Shown here piece after piece: positions 1 to 5,612 of a stretch of DNA of 16,624 nucleotides. Below the pieces are notes generated by a model, which searched no databases, had not been told where the DNA came from, and saw nothing but the letters and a program-made list of their open reading frames with translations. The stretch is taken from positions 1 to 16,624 of the forward strand of contig NZ_DDOV01000120.1 of the NCBI RefSeq assembly GCF_002341865.1, given 5' to 3'. The DNA is from Clostridium sp. UBA2485 (GTDB lineage Bacteria > Bacillota > Clostridia > Clostridiales > Clostridiaceae). The number at the start of each line of letters is the position of its first letter. Position 1 is the first letter of the stretch. Position numbers and translations under genes: made by a program.

Positions 1-72
1 TTTTTTTTTTTTTATTTTTCTTTTTTCTTTTTTTTTTTTTAAAAAAAAAAAATTTTTTTTTTTTTTTTTTTT
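1..72. other. Homopolymer T/A block at window edge, probable artefact
   Basis: Bases 1-40 are all T except A14, C20 and C27; 41-52 are twelve A; 53-72 are twenty T. The block begins exactly where the rplS reading frame should continue with its conserved C-terminal part, and it turns the frame into mostly lysine codons without any stop. Such sequence is unlike the rest of the window. I infer a contig-end assembly or library artefact rather than real DNA. A true poly-A tract insertion cannot be excluded from this sequence alone. Confidence 0.75.
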
Positions 73-342
73 ACCTCTTCTTACAACGTCAACTTTCTCT
101 ATAACTGGAGCATTAACTGGGAAAGTTTTTTCTACTCCAACTCCTGAAGCTACTCTTCTTACAGTAAAAGTTTCTCTTAATCCACCGTTTTGTCTTTTAA
201 GTACAGTTCCTTCAAAAATCTGAATTCTTTCTTTGTTTCCTTCACTGATTCTGATGTGAACTTTAACAGTGTCTCCAACATTGAATTCTGGTAAGTCATT
301 TCTAATTTGTTCAGCTTCTATAGCTTTTATTATATCTAACAT
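70..342 (-). CDS. rplS: Ribosomal protein L19, 3'-truncated
   Basis: Codes for the large-subunit protein L19, which sits at the 30S-50S interface. The ATG at 342 follows an AGGAGGG ribosome binding site. The first 90 residues are typical L19: MLDIIKAIEAEQ at the start, NVGDTVKVHIRISEGNKERIQ in the middle (about residues 21-41), then a RETFTVRRVASGVGVE stretch and the end VIEKVDVVRRG at residues 80-90. L19 is normally about 115 residues and goes on with a basic K-V-R-R-A-K-L-Y-Y-L-R tail. Here the frame enters poly-lysine codons after Gly90 and stays open to base 1, so about 25 residues are missing. It lies downstream of trmD as in many bacteria, but has its own promoter and leader. Confidence 0.93.
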
Positions 343-415
343 GTGCATTCCCTCCTAAGCTTTATTTGACGTTCATAATCATGTATCATGACAGAGGACC
401 GCCCGTACTAGCACA
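343..415 (-). promoter_or_regulatory. rplS 5' leader, candidate L19 leader structure
   Basis: This roughly 72-base untranslated leader contains paired segments that I can see directly. The 5' end TGTGC (411-415) is complementary to GCACA (342-346), which runs into the ATG. TCCTCT (393-398) can pair with the ribosome binding site AGGAGGG (350-356) over six pairs including two G-U. Between them lies a perfect hairpin TCATG-ATA-CATGA (379-391). Closing these pairs would hide the ribosome binding site. L19 leaders that act in autoregulation are known in low-GC Gram-positives (Rfam L19_leader). Whether this one matches that family was not tested. Confidence 0.55.
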
Positions 416-421
416 AAACAC

Positions 422-450
422 ATTTTATCACATAAAAAATATCATATCAA
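422..450 (-). promoter_or_regulatory. Promoter of rplS
   Basis: -35 TTGATA (445-450), 17-base spacer, -10 TAAAAT (422-427). It lies right after trmD. The predicted start, about 7 bases downstream of the -10 box, falls at 415-416, exactly at the first base of the leader structure, which supports both calls. Confidence 0.65.
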
Positions 451-452
451 TA

Positions 453-1178
453 CTATTTTTGACTTTTATAGTAATTCTCTAATAATTTTTTATCTTCTTT
501 TGTAAGTTCAATGTTTTTATATAGGTCATTTCTCTTTTTTTTAGTTATAAGCAAGGATTGAAGTCTTCTATATTTTCTTATATTATCATGATGCCCTGAA
601 ATTAAAACCTCTGGAACCTTTTTTCCTTCAAAGTCGTAAGGTCTTGTATATTGGGGATATTCTAGCAATCCATCATAAAAAGATTCGTCCATAAAACTTT
701 CATCGCAAGATAATACTTTAGGAATCATTCTACTTATACTATCTACAATGGGTATACATGCCATTTCACCACCAGTTAGCACAAAATCACCTAAGGATAG
801 CTCCATATCTATGTAATCATAAACTCTTTCATCTATGCCTTCATAGTGACCACATAAGAAAATTAATTCTTTTTCATTACTTAATTCCTTAGCTATTTCT
901 TGATCAAAAGTTTTACCTCTAGGTCCTAGAAATATCACCTTACCATTATTAACATCTTTAACATTCTTTATGCAATCTACTATAGGTTGAGGGGTCATTA
1001 CCATTCCCGCACCACCACCATAAGGATAGTCATCTACTTTCTTATGTTTATTTTTTGCATAATCTCTAATATTTACACAATTTATTTCTAATATTTTTTC
1101 ACTTTGTGCTCTTCCTATAATGCTGTGATTAAACACATCAAACATTTCAGGAAAAAGGGTTAATATATGTATTTTCAT
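453..1178 (-). CDS. trmD: tRNA (guanine-N1-)-methyltransferase TrmD
   Basis: Methylates G37 of tRNAs that have G36, using S-adenosylmethionine; this prevents +1 frameshifting. The 241-residue product has the SPOUT-class knot signatures: YGGGAGMVM near 53-61, GPRGKT at 85-90, GHYEGIDERV at 110-119 and LSLGDFVLTGGE at 127-138. I chose the ATG at 1178, which gives the family-typical start MKIHILTLFPEMFD. An in-frame TTG at 1190 would add four residues but lies inside rimM. The ATG shares one base with the rimM stop (TAATG), so the two genes are probably translationally coupled; no strong separate ribosome binding site is visible. rplS follows after 110 bases. Confidence 0.97.
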   Translation of the reverse strand: MKIHILTLFPEMFDVFNHSIIGRAQSEKILEINCVNIRDYAKNKHKKVDDYPYGGGAGMVMTPQPIVDCIKNVKDVNNGKVIFLGPRGKTFDQEIAKELSNEKELIFLCGHYEGIDERVYDYIDMELSLGDFVLTGGEMACIPIVDSISRMIPKVLSCDESFMDESFYDGLLEYPQYTRPYDFEGKKVPEVLISGHHDNIRKYRRLQSLLITKKKRNDLYKNIELTKEDKKLLENYYKSQK

Positions 1179-1669
1179 TATTCTGACCAAACATTGACAG
1201 GTTTTATTGTTATTTCATTATTTTCAATATCTACTTTAACCACAATATCTTTTAAAGCAGGAATAAGAACTTCTTTTTCTCCTTTAACCCAATATACATC
1301 ATTGCTTCCTGTTTCAATAACATCATATACTGTGCCTAATTCTTCTCCTTCAGTATCAAAGACTTTACAATCAATTAAATCTGCTATATAATAACTGTCT
1401 TCTGGTAGCTCTTTGGCGTCTTCTCTATGGATTTTTAAATATTTATTTCTATATTTTTCAGCTTCATCCATAGAGTCTATACCTTCAATTTTAAGTATTG
1501 CTCTATCACTTTGCAGCTTGCAAGAAGTAATTTCTCTCTCTACCCCATCTATATATACTTTTTTTAACACTGTAAATTCTTCCAAACTATCTGCCAGTGA
1601 AAAAACTTTTACCTCTCCTCTAACTCCGTGAGGCTTAGTTATTTGCCCTATGCTCATAAACTCTTTCAT
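1178..1669 (-). CDS. rimM: Ribosome maturation factor RimM
   Basis: RimM binds S19 in the 30S head and assists late assembly of the small subunit. The 163-residue length is normal. The N-terminal RimM barrel begins with the typical IGQITKPHGVRGEVKV (about 7-22). The second half (about 90-160) is the PRC-barrel-like domain with YYIADLIDCKVFD and WVKGEKEVLIPALKDIVVKVD. The ATG at 1669 has AGGAGGAG about 9 bases upstream. The stop overlaps the trmD start by one base. Its usual partner rpsP is upstream, but here a terminator after khpA separates the two transcripts, so rimM-trmD probably has its own promoter. Confidence 0.96.
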   Translation of the reverse strand: MKEFMSIGQITKPHGVRGEVKVFSLADSLEEFTVLKKVYIDGVEREITSCKLQSDRAILKIEGIDSMDEAEKYRNKYLKIHREDAKELPEDSYYIADLIDCKVFDTEGEELGTVYDVIETGSNDVYWVKGEKEVLIPALKDIVVKVDIENNEITIKPVNVWSE

Positions 1670-1880
1670 TTTTAAAAGCTCCTCCTAGAATTTTATTATA
1701 GGGTTCCCAAATCAAAATTTAATTTATACAATATTTCAATTTTCATAAGAAAATTTTTATCTATAAATGGGAATTTAAAAATTATGATTTAAACTCCACT
1801 TTCAAGCCCTTCGGAGCTTTTTAGCATATATTCTTTTAAGTTTTTATATGAAATCCCTATAATTTATTGTCATAATTAAT
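1670..1880 (-). other. Intergenic stretch upstream of rimM with small hairpins
   Basis: No gene is seen here. Read on the minus strand it contains a GC-richer patch near 1796-1822, where AAGCTCC can pair either with GGAGTTT or in a shorter hairpin around the GGGCTT segment, and a perfect 7-base hairpin AATTTTC-ATAA-GAAAATT at 1738-1755 (plus-strand reading). TTCCCA (1704-1709) and TGGGAA (1768-1773) are inverted. A TATAAT lies about 15 bases before the ribosome binding site but has no convincing -35 box. I infer a leader or promoter region for rimM, without being able to place the start. Confidence 0.35.
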
Positions 1881-1920
1881 TATAATTATAAAATAAGAGT
1901 TAGGATACCCTAACTCTTAT
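1881..1920 (-). terminator. Terminator after khpA
   Basis: A perfect 12-base stem, ATAAGAGTTAGG (1893-1904) with CCTAACTCTTAT (1909-1920), encloses a 4-base loop. It is followed on the minus strand by TTTATAATTATA. The khpA stop codon lies within the 5' arm. This ends the ylxM-ffh-rpsP-khpA unit. Confidence 0.85.
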
Positions 1921-2150
1921 GTTTCTATTATTTCTACAACAACTCTTTTATTTTCTTTAACAGCCGCTGCTTTTACAACAGTTCTAATAGACTTTGCTAT
2001 TCTTCCCTGTTTTCCAATTACCTTTCCCATATCTGCCTTATCAACCTTTAATTCTAATATTATAGAATGGTCACTAGCAACTTCATTTATTACTACGGCA
2101 TCGGGATTGTCAACTAAAGATTTAGCAATAACTTCAAGTAACTTTTTCAT
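1917..2150 (-). CDS. khpA: KH-domain RNA-binding protein KhpA
   Basis: A 77-residue protein that is a single type II KH domain. The GxxG loop that contacts RNA is GKQG at residues 46-49, in MGKVIGKQGRIAKSIRTVVKA. In Firmicutes KhpA works with KhpB/Jag in binding many RNAs, with effects on cell elongation and small-RNA biology. I place the start at the ATG at 2150, since GGAGGAG lies 7 bases before it. An ATG at 2165 in the same frame is immediately followed by that ribosome binding site and is an unlikely start. It lies 31 bases after rpsP, the usual neighbour. Confidence 0.95.
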   Translation of the reverse strand: MKKLLEVIAKSLVDNPDAVVINEVASDHSIILELKVDKADMGKVIGKQGRIAKSIRTVVKAAAVKENKRVVVEIIET

Positions 2151-2181
2151 GGAATGCTCCTCCATTCAAATCAACAACTTA

Positions 2182-2424
2182 CTATTTTATTCCAGCATTG
2201 TTGAAAAGTCTTTTTACCGTATCTGTTGGTTGTGCACCATTTTTTACCCACTTGTTTGCTTTCTCTTCGTCTATTTTAACTGTAACTGGCTCTGTTGTTG
2301 GATTGTAATATCCTATTTCATCAATAAATCTTCCATCTCTTGGAGATCTTGAATCAGCTACTATAATTCTGTAGAAAGGAGCTCTTTTAGCACCCATTCT
2401 TTTTAATCTAATTTTTACTGCCAT
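2182..2424 (-). CDS. rpsP: Ribosomal protein S16
   Basis: Small-subunit protein S16, needed for 30S assembly. The 80-residue product is full length and typical: MAVKIRLKRMGAKRAPFYRI at the start, VADSRSPRDGRFIDEIGYYNP at about 22-42, and a lysine-rich C-terminus. The ATG is preceded by AAAGGAGGTGA, a nearly perfect complement of the 16S rRNA tail, as fits a highly expressed gene. It follows ffh by 37 bases and precedes khpA in the same unit. Confidence 0.98.
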   Translation of the reverse strand: MAVKIRLKRMGAKRAPFYRIIVADSRSPRDGRFIDEIGYYNPTTEPVTVKIDEEKANKWVKNGAQPTDTVKRLFNNAGIK

Positions 2425-2461
2425 GTTTTTTCACCTCCTTTAAAGGATTAATATCATATAA

Positions 2462-3811
2462 TTAAAAAGGTAACTTTCCAAACATACCCTTTTTCATTGA
2501 CTTTTGCATACCCTTCATATTCTTCATAGTTTTCTTCATCATATCAAAATGTTTTAAAATTTTATTTACTTCTTGAATTGAAGTACCTGAACCATTAGCG
2601 ATTCTTTTCTTTCTTGATGGTGAAGATGATATTAGATTAGGCTTTCTTCTTTCCTCAAAGGTCATGGAACTTATTATTGCCTCTATCTTATCCATTTCCT
2701 TCTCTCCTTGTGAAAGATCTAATCCTTTTAATTCTTTAGAATTCATTCCAGGCATCATTTCCATAATTTTACCTAAAGGTCCTAATTTTTTCATTTGATT
2801 AAGCATATCTAGAAAATCTTCAAAGTTAAATTCTTGATTTAACATCCTATTTCCTAATTCCTGAGCTTTTTGCTCATCAATGGCAGATTGTGCTTTTTCG
2901 ATAAGAGAAAGTACGTCTCCCATACCCAATATTCTAGAAGCCATTCTTTCTGGATGGAATACTTCAAGATCAGACATTTTTTCTCCCATACCAACATATT
3001 TTATCGGCTTACTAGTCATAGCCTTTATCGAAAGTGCAGCTCCTCCTCTTGTATCTCCATCAAGTTTTGTTAATATTACACCTGATATGTCTAGTTGAGA
3101 ATTAAAGCTTTCAGCTACATTTACTGCATCTTGACCTGTCATTGAGTCAACTACTAATAGTATTTCATTAGGATCTATATTTTCTTTTACATCTTTAAGT
3201 TCATTCATCAATTCTTCATCTATATGAAGTCTTCCAGCAGTATCAACAATTACTACATTGCATCCATTATTTTTAGCATTTTCTATAGATGCTTTAGCAA
3301 TATCCACTGGACTTGTTTTATCTCCCATAGTAAACACTGGTACATCTATTGATTTTCCTACCACTTGAAGCTGTTTAATTGCGGCAGGTCTATATATATC
3401 ACATGCTACTAAAAGAGGTTTCTTATTGTTTTTTCTAAGGTTAAGTGCAAGCTTACCAGCCATCGTTGTTTTACCAGCACCTTGAAGCCCCACTAGCATA
3501 ATCACAGAAATTCCATTTGGATTTAATTGAAGCTTACTTTCCACATTTCCCATAAGTCCAGTTAATTCATCATTAACTATTTTAATTACCTGTTGTCCTG
3601 GAGTTAAACTTTCTAAAACTTCATTTCCAAGGCATTTCTCACTAACGTCTTTAACAAAGCTTTTAACAACTTTATAGTTAACGTCTGCTTCTAACAGTGC
3701 TAGCTTAACTTCCCTCATAGCATCTTTTATATCTTTTTCTGAAAGTTTGCCTTTACCTTTTAATTTTTTTATGGTTTCTTGCAACTTAGAAGTTAATCCT
3801 TCGAAAGCCAT
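2462..3811 (-). CDS. ffh: Signal recognition particle protein Ffh
   Basis: The GTPase of the signal recognition particle. It binds the SRP RNA and signal sequences of nascent membrane proteins and delivers ribosomes to FtsY. Counted from MAFEGLTSKL, the 449 residues show the N domain (1-95), then the G domain with P-loop GLQGAGKTT at 108-116, DIYRPAA at 138-144, DTAGR at 190-194 and TKLD at 248-251. The methionine-rich M domain (about 300-449) carries the RNA-binding RKKRIANGSGTS segment. I chose the ATG at 3811, with AGGAGG 7 bases upstream. An ATG at 3832 adds seven residues but overlaps the ylxM end and reads through that ribosome binding site. It lies 10 bases after ylxM. Confidence 0.97.
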   Translation of the reverse strand: MAFEGLTSKLQETIKKLKGKGKLSEKDIKDAMREVKLALLEADVNYKVVKSFVKDVSEKCLGNEVLESLTPGQQVIKIVNDELTGLMGNVESKLQLNPNGISVIMLVGLQGAGKTTMAGKLALNLRKNNKKPLLVACDIYRPAAIKQLQVVGKSIDVPVFTMGDKTSPVDIAKASIENAKNNGCNVVIVDTAGRLHIDEELMNELKDVKENIDPNEILLVVDSMTGQDAVNVAESFNSQLDISGVILTKLDGDTRGGAALSIKAMTSKPIKYVGMGEKMSDLEVFHPERMASRILGMGDVLSLIEKAQSAIDEQKAQELGNRMLNQEFNFEDFLDMLNQMKKLGPLGKIMEMMPGMNSKELKGLDLSQGEKEMDKIEAIISSMTFEERRKPNLISSSPSRKKRIANGSGTSIQEVNKILKHFDMMKKTMKNMKGMQKSMKKGMFGKLPF

Positions 3812-3821
3812 AGTAAACCTC

Positions 3822-4160
3822 CTAAATTTCAATAATATTTTTGATTATATCATTGATTACTTCGGACTTTTCATGGTCCTCTATATTTAAATTACTTATT
3901 TTTTTTATTATTCTTTGCTTAGAATTTTGAATTTCTAAACTTTTTTCTAAAAGATGAAGTTTTTTTTCGTACTCTAATAAGAGACTGTTACATCTTTTTA
4001 TTAAATCATGTATTGCCTGCCTACTAGTATTTGTAATTTCTGATATTTCCTTTAAAGATAAATCATCATTAAAATACAAGCCCATTATGTCTCTTTGTTT
4101 TTCTGTAAGCAACGGACCATAAAAATCTAAAAGTAATGATAACTCTAATCTTTTTTCCAT
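3822..4160 (-). CDS. ylxM: YlxM/p13-like DNA-binding protein, SRP-associated
   Basis: A 112-residue protein of the UPF0122 (YlxM/p13) family, which is almost always encoded directly before ffh. Residues about 18-60 form a sigma-70 region 4-like helix-turn-helix (LTEKQRDIMGLYF, then LSLKEISEITNTSRQAIHDLIKR). The C-terminal half is a charged, probably coiled segment. In streptococci YlxM is reported to modulate SRP GTPase activity; a transcription role is also possible. It is the first gene after a strong promoter, with a leader of only about 18 bases, and has AAGGTGAT as ribosome binding site. Confidence 0.93.
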   Translation of the reverse strand: MEKRLELSLLLDFYGPLLTEKQRDIMGLYFNDDLSLKEISEITNTSRQAIHDLIKRCNSLLLEYEKKLHLLEKSLEIQNSKQRIIKKISNLNIEDHEKSEVINDIIKNIIEI

Positions 4161-4184
4161 GTAATCACCTTACTCACAAAGCAT

Positions 4185-4213
4185 ATATTAGCAAAAATAA
4201 ATATAGCTGTCAA
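4185..4213 (-). promoter_or_regulatory. Promoter of ylxM-ffh-rpsP-khpA
   Basis: -35 TTGACA (4208-4213) is a perfect consensus, the spacer is 17 bases, and the -10 is TAATAT (4185-4190). The ylxM ATG lies about 18 bases beyond the predicted start. The rest of the 4214-4342 interval holds no gene and no convincing ftsY terminator. Confidence 0.88.
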
Positions 4214-4342
4214 GTATTTTTACTTAACACCCTAAATATTTTTATTTGAGCTTATAATTACTTTTTATTTTATCATTTAAATATAGAATCATCTATAAGT
4301 TTTTAACTTTTTACCATAGTAGATTTTATATTTAATTTTTTT

Positions 4343-5254
4343 TTAGAATAGTGCCTCTACAAATTCCCTTGAACTAAATTCTTGCAGATCATCAATTCCT
4401 TCTCCAACCCCTATAAATCTAACAGGAATGTTTAATTGATTTTTAATGGAAATAACTACTCCACCTTTAGCAGTACCATCAAGTTTTGTAAGTATTATAC
4501 CATCAATTGGACATACCTCCATAAATTGTTTAGCCTGAATAACTGCATTTTGTCCTGTAGTTGCATCTAAAACTAACAGTGTTTCTCTATGAGCTTCACC
4601 GTACTCTCTGTCAATTATTCTATTAATCTTTCCAAGCTCATCCATTAAATTTTTTTTATTATGTAGCCTTCCTGCTGTATCACAGATTAATACATCAACT
4701 TTTCTAGCTTTGGCAGCTTGCACTGCATCATAGACTACTGCTGCTGGATCAGATCCTTCTTGATGTTTTACTATATCCACGTTTGCTCTTTTACTCCATA
4801 CCTCTAATTGGTCAATAGCTGCTGCTCTAAATGTATCTGCTGCTGCTAATAGCACCTTATAGTTTTCTGCCTTAATCCTTGCAGCAATTTTACCTATAGA
4901 TGTAGTTTTACCTACTCCATTAACACCAATTATCAGCTTAATTTCTGGAAGATTTTTAGGAATTAAAGTGTTTTCTTCTTCCCCCATCATCTCGATTATA
5001 ACTTCCTTCATACAAGGCTTAACCATTTCTACATCCTTAATTTTGTCGCTTTTAATTTTTGCTTTTAGTCTTTCAATAATTTCTACAGATGTTTCAACTC
5101 CTATATCACTAACAATTAGAGCCTCTTCCAATTCTTCATAAAGGTCTTCATCTATAGTAACAGCAAGATTTAAAACCTCTGATACTGCATTACTAATACT
5201 ATCTCTTGTTTTTGTTAGACCAGTTTTAAGTTTTTCAAAAAAATTTCCAAACAT
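4343..5254 (-). CDS. ftsY: Signal recognition particle receptor FtsY
   Basis: The membrane-associated SRP receptor GTPase, partner of Ffh. The 303 residues form only the N and G domains. The long acidic N-terminal domain of enterobacterial FtsY is absent, as in many Gram-positives, and the start MFGNFFEKLKTGLTKTRDSI is an amphipathic helix suited to membrane binding. G-domain motifs: GVNGVGKTT at 110-118, DTFRAAA at 140-146, DTAGR at 192-196, TKLD at 256-259. AAGGAGGA precedes the ATG. It is separated from smc by a repeat-like element of about 220 bases, so it is probably transcribed on its own, from a promoter at the element's edge. Confidence 0.98.
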   Translation of the reverse strand: MFGNFFEKLKTGLTKTRDSISNAVSEVLNLAVTIDEDLYEELEEALIVSDIGVETSVEIIERLKAKIKSDKIKDVEMVKPCMKEVIIEMMGEEENTLIPKNLPEIKLIIGVNGVGKTTSIGKIAARIKAENYKVLLAAADTFRAAAIDQLEVWSKRANVDIVKHQEGSDPAAVVYDAVQAAKARKVDVLICDTAGRLHNKKNLMDELGKINRIIDREYGEAHRETLLVLDATTGQNAVIQAKQFMEVCPIDGIILTKLDGTAKGGVVISIKNQLNIPVRFIGVGEGIDDLQEFSSREFVEALF

Positions 5255-5378
5255 AAATTTTCCTCCTTGCTTTATTTATGATGTCAGGTATAGAACATAC
5301 TATAATTATAGATGTACTACTTCTAAATTTAATTTATAGATTTATATAATTGTGTTACTAAATTATTAAAATTTCCAC

Positions 5379-5407
5379 CTTATATAATACGAATTGACTA
5401 TTGACAA
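5379..5407 (-). promoter_or_regulatory. Candidate ftsY promoter at the edge of the repeat element
   Basis: -35 TTGTCA (5402-5407), 17-base spacer, -10 TATAAG (5379-5384); each box differs from consensus at one base. The -35 box is one of the terminal heptamers of the hairpin element, while the -10 lies in flanking DNA. The start would be about 118 bases before the ftsY ATG. Confidence 0.5.
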
Positions 5408-5611
5408 TGGACAATTATGGTGAATTCTCAGCAAAGCGTGAGAATTTTTAAACTGATTAATTTGCAAAACTAATTGAATTTATTTTTATACGCTAATAAA
5501 AATTATAAGCTTTTATTAGCAAGCAGTTAAAAAGCTATGCTTTTTAACTAAATTTTAAAAGAAATTAATTTATAAGAATTAATTTCAACCGAAATTTTCA
5601 ATTCTCCATTG
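5394..5611. repeat. MITE-like element: four hairpins between inverted heptamer arrays
   Basis: This fills most of the 358-base gap between ftsY and smc and has no coding frame of note. The left end holds three 7-base units, TTGACTA, TTGACAA, TGGACAA (5394-5414). The right end, read in reverse complement, holds TAATCAA, TGGAGAA, TTGAAAA; CAATGGACAATT (5405-5416) and the complement of 5600-5611 match at 11 of 12. Between them are four perfect hairpins: 8 bp at 5423-5446, 10 bp at 5492-5520, 11 bp with a 3-base loop at 5525-5549, and 10 bp at 5561-5586. The right end stops two bases short of the smc stop codon. I infer a non-autonomous mobile or dispersed repeat; no transposase or clear target duplication is visible. 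Confidence 0.55.
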
Positions 5612-5612
5612 A

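Noticed and set aside
1..72. Poly-T tract as a natural terminator of rplS
   Set aside because: It replaces coding sequence that should be conserved, has no GC hairpin before it, and contains an A block; an artefact fits better.
1167..1391. Plus-strand open frame over rimM and trmD
   Set aside because: Antisense shadow of two well-supported genes; no gene start signals.
2870..3098. Two overlapping plus-strand frames inside ffh
   Set aside because: Both oppose the conserved G and M domains of ffh and encode nothing recognisable.
5423..5586. Possible CRISPR array because of regularly placed hairpins
   Set aside because: The hairpin sequences differ from each other and there are no equal repeats with spacers, nor any cas gene.
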